Shown here one piece after another: positions 5,691 through 12,746 of a DNA stretch of 14,980 bases (the first letter of the stretch is position 1; every line of letters starts with the position of its first letter). The notes below the pieces were generated by a model. The model ran no database searches and had not been told where the DNA came from. It was given only the letters and a program-made list of their open reading frames with translations. The position numbers were made by a program, and so were the translations under genes. The stretch lies in the NCBI GenBank assembly GCA_021787655.1, contig JAJYLM010000043.1, positions 1 through 14,980 of the forward strand, in the 5' to 3' direction. The stretch comes from a bacterium. Lineage in GTDB: Bacteria > JAMCPX01.

Positions 5691-7172
5691 TCATGCCTTA
5701 ACATCATTCCCGTTGGTACCGCCGTACGGTATCCGTACAAAAAACGTGGTACCCTTCCCTTCTTCGGATTCAAACGATATACTCCCGTTCATCCCGCTCA
5801 CAACACTCAGGCTTATTGCAAGCCCCAGTCCTGTCCCGTTGCCCTTGGTTGTAAAAAAGGGATCGAAGATCCTGCTGCGAATCGCTGCAGGGACGCCTTG
5901 CCCCGTATCTCTGATCTTGATGAGCATATATGGTTCGCCGAACTTATCAATAAATTCCGTCGCTACCTCGAGGGTACCGCCGCCGGGCATCGCCTGTATG
6001 GCGTTGAGCATGAGATTGATGAAGACCTGCTCAAGTGCATCCTTGTCAGCCAGGATATCCGGCATGCCAACATCGAGGGGCAGAAGAATCCCGACGCGGT
6101 TGGCTGCTGCCTGCGGGCTGAGGAGCTGCCGCAGCGTTTTAATACTGTCATTGATGTTGAACCTCGTTATGTCGTGGGTGGGAAACTTTGCAAACCTCAG
6201 CATATCGCTGACCAGTTTGTCTATCTTCCCGATCTGCGCCATGATCTGATTGAACACATCGGCCTTTTCGGCATCGGTCACAAAATCATCCTTGAAAACC
6301 TGCAAAACGCCGCTGATTCCGGCAAGCGGGTTGCGTATCTCGTGCGCAAGGGACATGGAGATCTCGCCGAGTGAAGCGAGCTTGTCCATCTGCTGAATCT
6401 GGAGCTCCGTCATTTTGCGCATTTCCGCCTCTTTGTAGGCAAGCCGCTCGAGCATGATATTGAGCTGTTCGCTGAGGAATCCGAGTTCATCGTTTTCCTT
6501 GAAATCCGATCGGACGGACAAGTTGCCCTCGGATGCCTTCTTCAGCGTCGTGACCAGTTCTTCGACCGGTTTCTCGATAACAATCATCGTAATGAGCCAT
6601 ATCGAGAATATCAGGATGGAAACGATAATGACGCTCATGGTAAACCAGTTCGACAGCAGGCCGGCAAACGCCGTCCTGTACCTGTTCGTCGAGACCTTCG
6701 CATAGAGTAAACCGAGTAATGCATGCTGGTTGCCGTGACACCGGTAACATGCCTTTTCATTATTGATAGGATAGAAGACTTCTATGCTCTTTTTGTGCTT
6801 GACCGTAATCATGTTGAGATAGCTTTCCAGCCGCGGTACCGTTATTGCGCTGGTGCCGCTGCCGGGATACAGGTACAGCGGCTTGCCGGCAGGAGATAAA
6901 ATGCCGATCGCGATAATATCTTTTATCTCATAGTTGTACAGTCCCGCGAGGTACAGATTAAAATCCTTTCCCTGCCCCTTGAGCATGTGAATCGTAATGG
7001 TCTTGTTGATGTCATTGACGATAAGCCTGATTTCGTCTTCAAGGTACTGCTTGGAAACGTTCTCCGTGCTGATCCTGACAAAGAGCGTGTACAGGGATAT
7101 CGTGATGATGGTCAGGAGGACGATGGGGAGCATGTATTTGAAGTTGATCGGTATTCTCGATACTTTTCTCAA
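5691..7172 (-). CDS. Membrane histidine kinase with a periplasmic c-type heme motif
   Basis: A sensor kinase partner for the downstream NtrC-like regulator. I start it at TTG 7172, which overlaps the yihY stop as TTGA and follows GGGAG by five bases. The frame is open further upstream, but that stretch is inside yihY and non-homologous-looking. In the resulting 493 residues: membrane segment 1 at about 13-33; a periplasmic sensor of about 140 residues containing CYRCH (Cys142, Cys145, His146), a CxxCH heme-attachment motif; membrane segment 2 at about 176-199; HAMP at about 200-255; phospho-acceptor His277 in LAHEIRNP; N box with Asn390; DTGQGVP at 422-428; FDPFFTTKG; and GTGLGL. The likely signal is redox or a gas at the periplasmic heme, which is inference from the motif. 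Confidence 0.92.
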   Translation of the reverse strand: MRKVSRIPINFKYMLPIVLLTIITISLYTLFVRISTENVSKQYLEDEIRLIVNDINKTITIHMLKGQGKDFNLYLAGLYNYEIKDIIAIGILSPAGKPLYLYPGSGTSAITVPRLESYLNMITVKHKKSIEVFYPINNEKACYRCHGNQHALLGLLYAKVSTNRYRTAFAGLLSNWFTMSVIIVSILIFSIWLITMIVIEKPVEELVTTLKKASEGNLSVRSDFKENDELGFLSEQLNIMLERLAYKEAEMRKMTELQIQQMDKLASLGEISMSLAHEIRNPLAGISGVLQVFKDDFVTDAEKADVFNQIMAQIGKIDKLVSDMLRFAKFPTHDITRFNINDSIKTLRQLLSPQAAANRVGILLPLDVGMPDILADKDALEQVFINLMLNAIQAMPGGGTLEVATEFIDKFGEPYMLIKIRDTGQGVPAAIRSRIFDPFFTTKGNGTGLGLAISLSVVSGMNGSISFESEEGKGTTFFVRIPYGGTNGNDVKA

Positions 7173-7996
7173 TGGTGCTCCCGGGCTTCCTTCAGACTTG
7201 AAACAAATTCCGCTGAGAACAGAAAAATGAGGGAGGTATAGTATACCCAGAGAATGGTGATGATAATCGCTGCAAGCGAACCATACACGATATTGATCTT
7301 CGAATGATACGTCAGGTACCAGGAGAACAGTGTCCGGACAAACGTCCACAGTATGGTCGTCATCCCCCCGGCAATCAGGACATACATTCTGTCAATCCTT
7401 TTCGACGGAAGGAAATAGTAAGCAGTGGAAAACAGCACGAAGATCATGAAAAAAGCGAATATACGGCTCGACAGGATCTGCGCCGCCACATACAGGGTCG
7501 TACTGATGAGCGGAAGATCAAGTTTTATCAGAACCCTGAAGATAGGAGTAATGATGAAAAGGAACGCCACCACGATTCCGCCGACAACGATGACGAGCAT
7601 GGATTTACCCTTGATAAACAACGGGTTCTTTCTCTTTTCAAGCCTGAAGATGACATCGAGCGAACGCTTGGCCTCGAGAAGAGCAAGGTCCGAGGAGAAC
7701 AGAAGGAAAATAAAGCCCAGGGCTCCTATGGTACCGCGCTTGTTCAGCAGGTGACCAATATCGCTGCTTACCGCCGGCGATATGTCCGGTACAAATTGCC
7801 TGAGAATGGACATGATATAGGGGAAAAAGCTGCCTGTAGACCCGACGATATAGCTGCCGACCGATATCACCACAAACAGCAGCGGGATGACCGACAGTAC
7901 CACGTAAAAGGAAAGTGCAGCTGCATGGGACAGGCAGGTGTCCGTCACAAACCGGTCTATTGTCATAGAAAAAATTGACCGCTGCCGTTTTACCAT
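7169..7996 (-). CDS. YihY/BrkB-family inner-membrane protein
   Basis: A 275-residue polytopic membrane protein of the YihY/virulence factor BrkB family (formerly annotated as RNase BN by mistake). Motifs include LSHAAALSFYVVLSVIPLLF near the N-terminus and the C-terminal GSLAAIIITILWVYYTSLIF with LFSAEF, both characteristic of the family. About six hydrophobic segments are visible. I chose Met at 7996, four bases after the der stop and preceded by AAGGAT. The longer open frame runs back through der in another frame and is not credible. The stop overlaps the kinase TTG start by four bases. Its molecular role is not established; transport or envelope functions have been suggested for relatives. 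Confidence 0.9.
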   Translation of the reverse strand: MVKRQRSIFSMTIDRFVTDTCLSHAAALSFYVVLSVIPLLFVVISVGSYIVGSTGSFFPYIMSILRQFVPDISPAVSSDIGHLLNKRGTIGALGFIFLLFSSDLALLEAKRSLDVIFRLEKRKNPLFIKGKSMLVIVVGGIVVAFLFIITPIFRVLIKLDLPLISTTLYVAAQILSSRIFAFFMIFVLFSTAYYFLPSKRIDRMYVLIAGGMTTILWTFVRTLFSWYLTYHSKINIVYGSLAAIIITILWVYYTSLIFLFSAEFVSSLKEAREHH

Positions 7997-8000
7997 GCAG

Positions 8001-9314
8001 TTAATCCTTGTTCCTGAACAGGAGCTTGATCGGAATACCTTCGAACCCGAAGACCTCCCGGATCCTGTTGGTAATGAACTTGCTGTAATTATCCTTGATT
8101 CCGGATTTGTTGTTCGTGAAGACCACAAACACCGGCGGCCGGACCGCCACCTGTACCAGGTAGTACGACTTGATGATCTTTCCGCTGCTCGAGATCGGCT
8201 GGTGTCTGCTCAGAACGTCCCTGAAGAACTTGTTTAACACGGAGGTCGGGATACGGTACTCGTAGTCGTGCAGAACCTTCATCACCCTCGACACGAGCGT
8301 GCGGATACCTTCGCCGGACACGGCCGAGGTCGTAACCACGGGGAGATATTCCACGAACTTGAACGCTTCTGAGATCGACTCCATGACCATGCGCCTGTCC
8401 TGTTTCGGCACGAGGTCCCATTTGTTCAGCGCCACGACACAGCCCTTGCCGTACGACTGTACCATGGTGATGATCTTTTTATCGTACCCGGTTACCCCCT
8501 GGACTGCATCGATGATGAAGAGTACGATGTCCGACCGGTGGATGGCGTCCTTTGCCTTGAGCGCGGACAGCGCCTCGACCGGCGCACCCTCCCTGCTTTT
8601 CTTCAGACCCGCAGTGTCGATCAGGACAACCGGCATTTTCTGGATCTCTGCTTTCAGCTCGACCGGGTCCCTGGTCGTACCGGGCTTTTCATCCACCAGC
8701 ATGATGTCATGACCGATGATATAGTTGATGATGCTTGATTTCCCTGCGTTCGGCTTGCCGGTAAACACCAGCTTGAGCGGCCGGCGTTCATCCTCGTGCA
8801 CGTCCTGGAGACCGTGCTCACCTGCCTTCAGGTACTCCGTGATTGCGTCCAGCACCGTATCCACACCGTATCCGTGTTCCGCCGACATCGCAAAGACGCG
8901 CTGAAACCCAAGCTGGTAGAACTCGGCAACAGCCGAAGGGTCTTCCGGCGCATCCACCTTATTGACTGCACAAAAGACCTGCTTTCCTGCTGTTCTGAGC
9001 CAGTCAGCGATAGTTCGGTCGTCGGGCAGCACACCGGACCGAGCATCACACACCATGAGAACGGCCGCTGCTTCCTTCACGACAGTTTCGACACGCTTGT
9101 GTATCTTGAAATGGATACCGTCTTTATCGTCCGTGAGTCCGCCGGTATCGACGATATCGAACCTCGTGCGGTTCCATTCGACGGTATCGTAGATGGTGTC
9201 CCGGGTAGTCCCCGCAAGGTCAAGCACGATCGATTTCCGCTTCGAGATGATCCTGTTGAACAGACGAGATTTGCCCACATTGGGCCTGCCGACGATCGCC
9301 ACGAGCGGGTTCAT
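8001..9314 (-). CDS. der: Ribosome-assembly GTPase Der (EngA), two GTPase domains
   Basis: Der is a tandem GTPase needed for maturation of the 50S ribosomal subunit. The 437-residue protein is of normal length. Domain 1 has GRPNVGKS (9-16), DTGG (56-59) and NKVD (118-121). Domain 2 has GKPNAGKS (186-193), DTAG (233-236) and NKWD (297-300). The KH-like C-terminal domain follows (from about 350), with the family's IPTSVLNKF and PPVFVVFTNN. Its ATG overlaps the era stop as ATGA, so the two GTPases are translationally coupled. yihY starts four bases after its stop. Identification is certain. Confidence 0.98.
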   Translation of the reverse strand: MNPLVAIVGRPNVGKSRLFNRIISKRKSIVLDLAGTTRDTIYDTVEWNRTRFDIVDTGGLTDDKDGIHFKIHKRVETVVKEAAAVLMVCDARSGVLPDDRTIADWLRTAGKQVFCAVNKVDAPEDPSAVAEFYQLGFQRVFAMSAEHGYGVDTVLDAITEYLKAGEHGLQDVHEDERRPLKLVFTGKPNAGKSSIINYIIGHDIMLVDEKPGTTRDPVELKAEIQKMPVVLIDTAGLKKSREGAPVEALSALKAKDAIHRSDIVLFIIDAVQGVTGYDKKIITMVQSYGKGCVVALNKWDLVPKQDRRMVMESISEAFKFVEYLPVVTTSAVSGEGIRTLVSRVMKVLHDYEYRIPTSVLNKFFRDVLSRHQPISSSGKIIKSYYLVQVAVRPPVFVVFTNNKSGIKDNYSKFITNRIREVFGFEGIPIKLLFRNKD

Positions 9315-10198
9315 GTATCCAGTCCTATCTCCCTGAGGAAGTGGTGGTCCCTTTTCCAGTGTTCCTTGACTTTGACGTGCAGTTCCAGATACACCTTGCT
9401 TCCCAGCAGCTGCTCCATGTCCCTGCGTGCCGACGTCCCGATCTTTTTCAACATAGAGCCGCCAGCTCCTATAAGGATGCCCTTCTGCGACTGCTTCTCG
9501 ACATAGATCGTAACGTATATCCTGATGATCTGCTCCCTCCGGGTCTCATCGAACCTGTCGACAGCACAGGCGACAGCGTAAGGAATTTCATCCCGTGTGA
9601 AATAGAACACCTTTTCCCGGACAATTTCAGCGACAAGTTCCTTCTCATACGTATCTGTCAGGGCGTCTTTTTCATACAGCATGCCTTCGTTCGGAAGGTA
9701 CTGCTTGAGCTCGCTGAGCAGGTCATCGATGCCTTCCCCGGTCATGGCCGATACCGGTAAGATGTGCTGATAAACATTCATTCCGGCGTATTTCTCCATG
9801 ACCGGCAGCAGCATTCGTTTATCTTTTTTCAGATCGATCTTGTTAATCAGGACCATCTTCGGTTTATCGGGTATCTTGTTGAGTTCGTCGATGATGGCCT
9901 GCTCCCTCTCTGTAATGAACGGTTCAACGATATGTATAATGGCATCGGCATCGCTCATCGCAGACAGGGTTATCCGCTTGAGCACGGTTATAAACTGCGA
10001 ATTTATCTCTGTTTCGAGTCCCGGGGTATCGATAAATACAAACTGTGCATCTTCCGTCGTCAAAATACCGTGCAGCCGCTGCCATGTGGTCTGCGGCCGC
10101 GGAGAAACAATCGTCAATTTCTCCCCGATGAGTTTGTTCAGAAGCGTGGATTTCCCGACATTGGGTCTGCCTATAACTGCAATAACACCTGATTTCAT
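9311..10198 (-). CDS. era: Ribosome-assembly GTPase Era
   Basis: Era binds the 3' end of 16S rRNA and aids 30S maturation. The 295-residue protein has G1 GRPNVGKST (10-18), G3 DTPG (57-60), G4 NKID (119-122), the G5 region SAMTGEG and a C-terminal type-2 KH domain with GILIGAGGSMLKKIGTSARR (240-259). Two details differ from common Era proteins: switch I reads PQTTWQR, with Trp38 where Arg is usual, and the residues after DTPGL (ETEINSQF) lack the usual His/Lys pattern. No good ribosome site precedes the ATG. The gap to HU is 77 bases, with no clear promoter or terminator, so cotranscription with HU is possible. Confidence 0.96.
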   Translation of the reverse strand: MKSGVIAVIGRPNVGKSTLLNKLIGEKLTIVSPRPQTTWQRLHGILTTEDAQFVFIDTPGLETEINSQFITVLKRITLSAMSDADAIIHIVEPFITEREQAIIDELNKIPDKPKMVLINKIDLKKDKRMLLPVMEKYAGMNVYQHILPVSAMTGEGIDDLLSELKQYLPNEGMLYEKDALTDTYEKELVAEIVREKVFYFTRDEIPYAVACAVDRFDETRREQIIRIYVTIYVEKQSQKGILIGAGGSMLKKIGTSARRDMEQLLGSKVYLELHVKVKEHWKRDHHFLREIGLDT

Positions 10199-10275
10199 GG
10201 TGATCTATACAAGCACATATACGGAGGTTTGCAAGAAATCCCTCTGTTCTGCCAATTCCACGAACCGTTCAGATG

Positions 10276-10551
10276 CTATCTGGAGATTACCTTCCTCAAT
10301 CCGCTTCCGGGTCTGAATTTGGGTACTCGTTTCGCTGCAATCTTCATCCTGGACTTTGTCTGAGGATTATAGCCTGTCCTTCCCGCCCTTTTGACGACAT
10401 GAAACGTGCCGAAGCCCGGCAGCATCAGCTTATCGCCCTTTTTTAGAACATCTGTGAGGTGATCGACAAACGCGTTCAGCACCGCCCCGGTTTTGGCAAT
10501 GGACATCTCTACCTCGCGGGCAACCCTTTTTATTAAATCTGCTTTGGTCAT
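10276..10551 (-). CDS. hup: HU-family histone-like DNA-binding protein
   Basis: A 91-residue dimeric nucleoid protein that bends DNA without sequence preference. I start it at ATG 10551 (MTKADLIKRVA), six bases after AGGGAGG, an excellent ribosome site; a longer frame would begin at an upstream TTG and would contain this site. The HU/IHF signature is present as LPGFGTFHVVKRAGRTGYNP followed by QTK. The body (MKIAAKRVPKFRPGSGLRKV) ends as in HU. HU is favoured over IHF by length and the GYNPQT arm, but the distinction is not absolute. It has its own promoter and lies upstream of era, probably leading that operon. Confidence 0.95.
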   Translation of the reverse strand: MTKADLIKRVAREVEMSIAKTGAVLNAFVDHLTDVLKKGDKLMLPGFGTFHVVKRAGRTGYNPQTKSRMKIAAKRVPKFRPGSGLRKVISR

Positions 10552-10581
10552 GGTTCCTCCCTTCGACAAGAGATGTTTTCT

Positions 10582-10609
10582 TTTGTATCAAATTGAACGG
10601 AGAAGTCAA
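10582..10609 (-). promoter_or_regulatory. Sigma-70-type promoter of the HU gene
   Basis: On the minus strand, TTGACT (10609-10604) and TACAAA (10582-10587) are separated by 16 bases. These match the consensus hexamers at 5 and 4 of 6 positions. Transcription would start near 10575, giving a leader of about 24 bases that holds the AGGGAGG ribosome site. The elements and spacing are seen in the sequence; activity is inferred. Confidence 0.6.
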
Positions 10610-10615
10610 TTCTCC
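10599..10615. promoter_or_regulatory. Palindrome over the HU -35 box, candidate operator
   Basis: A perfect inverted repeat, GGAGAA-N5-TTCTCC, 17 bases long, covers the whole -35 hexamer of the HU promoter. A protein bound here would occlude RNA polymerase. I do not recognise the binding protein. The symmetry could be coincidental, but its length and position are suggestive. Confidence 0.4.
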
Positions 10616-10681
10616 ATGGCGAACATCGGAACGGTTCCTGATAAAATTGATAAAAAAAAGCTGACAACGGAGGAATGCTTA

Positions 10682-10704
10682 TGCAGGGGGATATTTCCCC
10701 TGCA
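10682..10704 (-). terminator. Hairpin after the DUF2378-like gene, probable terminator
   Basis: The transcript can form an 8-pair perfect stem, TGCAGGGG/CCCCTGCA, with a 7-base loop, starting 12 bases after the stop codon. A run of eight U follows only about 22 bases later (10659-10652), so it is not a textbook intrinsic terminator. It still fits the boundary between this gene and the HU promoter. Confidence 0.45.
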
Positions 10705-10715
10705 CGCCCGGCCGT

Positions 10716-11285
10716 CTATAGCTCCCAGGTCGCTTGATATTCGCAGTAGGGATCCCCTGTTACGGCGCATTTCGTTTCTCTGATACTAATGTTCTTGGCA
10801 CCGGAAAGCCGTGCAGACTGCTCCATTCCACCGGCAATGCTTTCGCATAATACCTTGTCCGGCAGGGGTTCTTCATACACCCGAAGTATTGCCGACGTCG
10901 ATGTCGTTGCGACAACGTCGAGCCTGCTCGGCTTGAAGTAACTTGACCACAGGTACTTCGAGTTCTTGAGTATGAACTCAGGACTGCCTAATTTGTAAAA
11001 TATCTTATAAAAGAAGTTATAGCCGTAGTCGATGATATACGCTCCGATCTCCCGGTACAAATGCTTCTTGTCCTTACCCATAGTGGCACCGATCGACTTG
11101 AGAAATTCCACGTATGGCTTCATAGGATACCACCCGGACGCCAGTATCGTGCTGCTCTCGATGACGCTCCTGTACTCTTCCGGTATGCCGGCGATTATTT
11201 TATCGTACACCTCTTTACCGGCGTTCTTGACGATAAATTGCTTTATCGCTTTGATAGAACTTCCCTTGATAAAGGATTCACCCAT
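10716..11285 (-). CDS. DUF2378/V4R-like protein, candidate small-molecule sensor
   Basis: A 189-residue soluble protein whose layout resembles the myxobacterial DUF2378 (TIGR02265) family. It has an N-terminal helix (IKAIKQFIVKNAGKEVYDKI), a central SGWYPMKPYVEFLKSIGA stretch and LGSPEFILKNSKYLWSSYF. The C-terminus resembles V4R domains, with ICLE-like VLCESIAGGMEQ, then ETKCAVTGDPYCEY with Cys173 and Cys181. V4R domains bind small hydrophobic molecules or metals in sensory and enzyme-assembly proteins. No DNA-binding, kinase or membrane region is visible. The start ATG has only a weak ribosome site. A TTGAAA 17 bases before TAAAAG lies just upstream but would give an almost leaderless message. 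The function is unknown; the family call is from recalled motifs. Confidence 0.65.
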   Translation of the reverse strand: MGESFIKGSSIKAIKQFIVKNAGKEVYDKIIAGIPEEYRSVIESSTILASGWYPMKPYVEFLKSIGATMGKDKKHLYREIGAYIIDYGYNFFYKIFYKLGSPEFILKNSKYLWSSYFKPSRLDVVATTSTSAILRVYEEPLPDKVLCESIAGGMEQSARLSGAKNISIRETKCAVTGDPYCEYQATWEL

Positions 11286-11479
11286 AGATATTCTTTTACG
11301 ATACTTTTAATTATTTTTCAACATCGTGGGTCGCCCGGGCGTATTCTGTGTGTTCCCTGCCGGTCGACCGCATGTAACCTGGCCGCATCCGTGACCTGCA
11401 AACGGTGCACCCGGGACTGCCGCTACCGTCCCGGATGTCATCCTTTCTGTGATGCTGTAAACGGATATTCCAGCAAATA
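11286..11479. other. Intergenic region with one perfect hairpin
   Basis: The longest non-coding stretch in the window, 194 bases between the transporter stop and the DUF2378-like start. It holds a perfect inverted repeat, CCGGGAC-N10-GTCCCGG (11411-11434), about 45 bases after the transporter stop and without a U tract. This may help end or stabilise the upstream transcript. The 3' half is A+T-rich near 11285-11325 and may hold a weak promoter. A 44-codon frame (11307-11441, minus strand) exists but lacks a properly spaced ribosome site. Confidence 0.5.
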
Positions 11480-12733
11480 TCATTTCGACGAATGGAGAAG
11501 CCGGAGATTTATCAGCAAGCCAATGCCCAGCAAGCCCGCTGCAAGGAGCGGTACAGCCCTATACCCTGCTGCTTCGGCGATCATACCGCCGGCCAGGGAA
11601 CCGATGATAGATGCTGCGCTGCTTGCGGTATTGTACAGCCCCATTGCTTCGCCTTCTCCAAGAGTGGATGCCGCTGCTGTAAACGCCGCACTGCTCACAC
11701 TGAGCGGTGACCACGCAAGAACGATAACCCCGAATACGATCAGGGAAGCGGCACCCGCATACCGAGCGGTGGTGAAGGTCAGAAACCACAGGCACAGGAA
11801 TGCGACGATCCGGATCAGGACGGAGGCATTCAGCACCCTGACAGCACCAGCCCGGTCCGAAAGCCTTCCGGCAGGCGCGTACAGGAAAAGTCCGGCAGCG
11901 GCAGCAACGGCGAATCCTGCCGAGGACAGTGCCGGACTCACGTTGAAAAGGTGCTGATACAGCACGGGATACAATGAAAATATGCCTGCAGCACCCGTGT
12001 ACACAAACAACCAGCCGATCAGAAAAATGCCCAGGGGAGTGGAAAACACAAGCTTGATGTTCTTCAGTGCGTACACACTCAGGTGGTGGTGCGACCTGTC
12101 AGGACCGTTAATGCCCCATTCACCGTGTCTGATGACGGACGGCTTTGCGTGTACAGGGGCGACCGGCTTTGCGGGAGTACGTACTGTAAAGATCGCCGCT
12201 GCGAGTGCCGCCGCACCAACACCGGACGTGAGAAAAAACCCGGTAAAGATCTTGCTGCTGAAAAGGCCGGCAAGCAGCAGACCTGCGACCTGGCCAAGGC
12301 CGTAAAACGTCTGGAGCCAGCCGATGCGGTCGTCCCATTCTTCTCTCGGATAAACTTCGACGATCAAAAGGTTTGCCACCGTCGATACCGCTGCAATGCC
12401 AATACTCATAAGCAAGGCAAGGCCTATCCTCGGCAGCATCCCGGTCAAGACCGGGAACAAGGCTATGGTCCCGGCAACAATACCCAGTCCGGAAAGCACC
12501 AGTGCCCTGTGAAACCGGTACCGGTCGCACAGGAAGCCGAAGGCACCTGCAAGCAACCCGCCGAGGTTCAGCACGGCCATGATAATGCCGATACTGCCGG
12601 CGCCTCCACTGCTCACGGAGAGCGGAACAAGGATCGGGAGGATGCCCACGGTAATGGCGCCGAACAAAACGTACACAACATACCACGGAGAAAACCAGGC
12701 AGTCCGCAGGTGTTTCATGTCTCCCCGGATCAC
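11480..12733 (-). CDS. Major facilitator superfamily transporter
   Basis: A 417-residue inner-membrane protein with about twelve hydrophobic segments in two six-helix halves. Each half carries a motif-A-like loop between helices 2 and 3: GFLCDRYRFHR (66-76) and GRLSDRAGAVR (289-299). The central cytoplasmic loop (about 185-225) is hydrophilic and contains a short His run. The chosen start is GTG 12733, with AAGGAAG five bases upstream; ATG 12718 with GGGGAG close by is a fair alternative. The glucoamylase gene ends 13 bases upstream, so the two are probably cotranscribed. That hints at export or import of sugars or oligosaccharides, but the sequence does not identify the substrate. Confidence 0.88.
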   Translation of the reverse strand: MIRGDMKHLRTAWFSPWYVVYVLFGAITVGILPILVPLSVSSGGAGSIGIIMAVLNLGGLLAGAFGFLCDRYRFHRALVLSGLGIVAGTIALFPVLTGMLPRIGLALLMSIGIAAVSTVANLLIVEVYPREEWDDRIGWLQTFYGLGQVAGLLLAGLFSSKIFTGFFLTSGVGAAALAAAIFTVRTPAKPVAPVHAKPSVIRHGEWGINGPDRSHHHLSVYALKNIKLVFSTPLGIFLIGWLFVYTGAAGIFSLYPVLYQHLFNVSPALSSAGFAVAAAAGLFLYAPAGRLSDRAGAVRVLNASVLIRIVAFLCLWFLTFTTARYAGAASLIVFGVIVLAWSPLSVSSAAFTAAASTLGEGEAMGLYNTASSAASIIGSLAGGMIAEAAGYRAVPLLAAGLLGIGLLINLRLLHSSK

Positions 12734-12746
12734 GCTCTTCCTTCCA

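Noticed and set aside
7173..7349. A 59-residue N-terminal extension of the histidine kinase.
   Set aside because: It lies fully inside the yihY coding region in another frame and has no membrane or signal features. The TTG at 7172 has a good ribosome site and a coupling overlap.
11307..11441. A 44-codon minus-strand frame between the transporter and the DUF2378-like gene; a second frame there encodes CTVCR-like sequence.
   Set aside because: The ATG frame has AGAAAGG directly abutting the start with no spacer and no recognisable product. The Cys-containing frame has no ATG, GTG or TTG start ahead of the cysteines. Both are likely chance.
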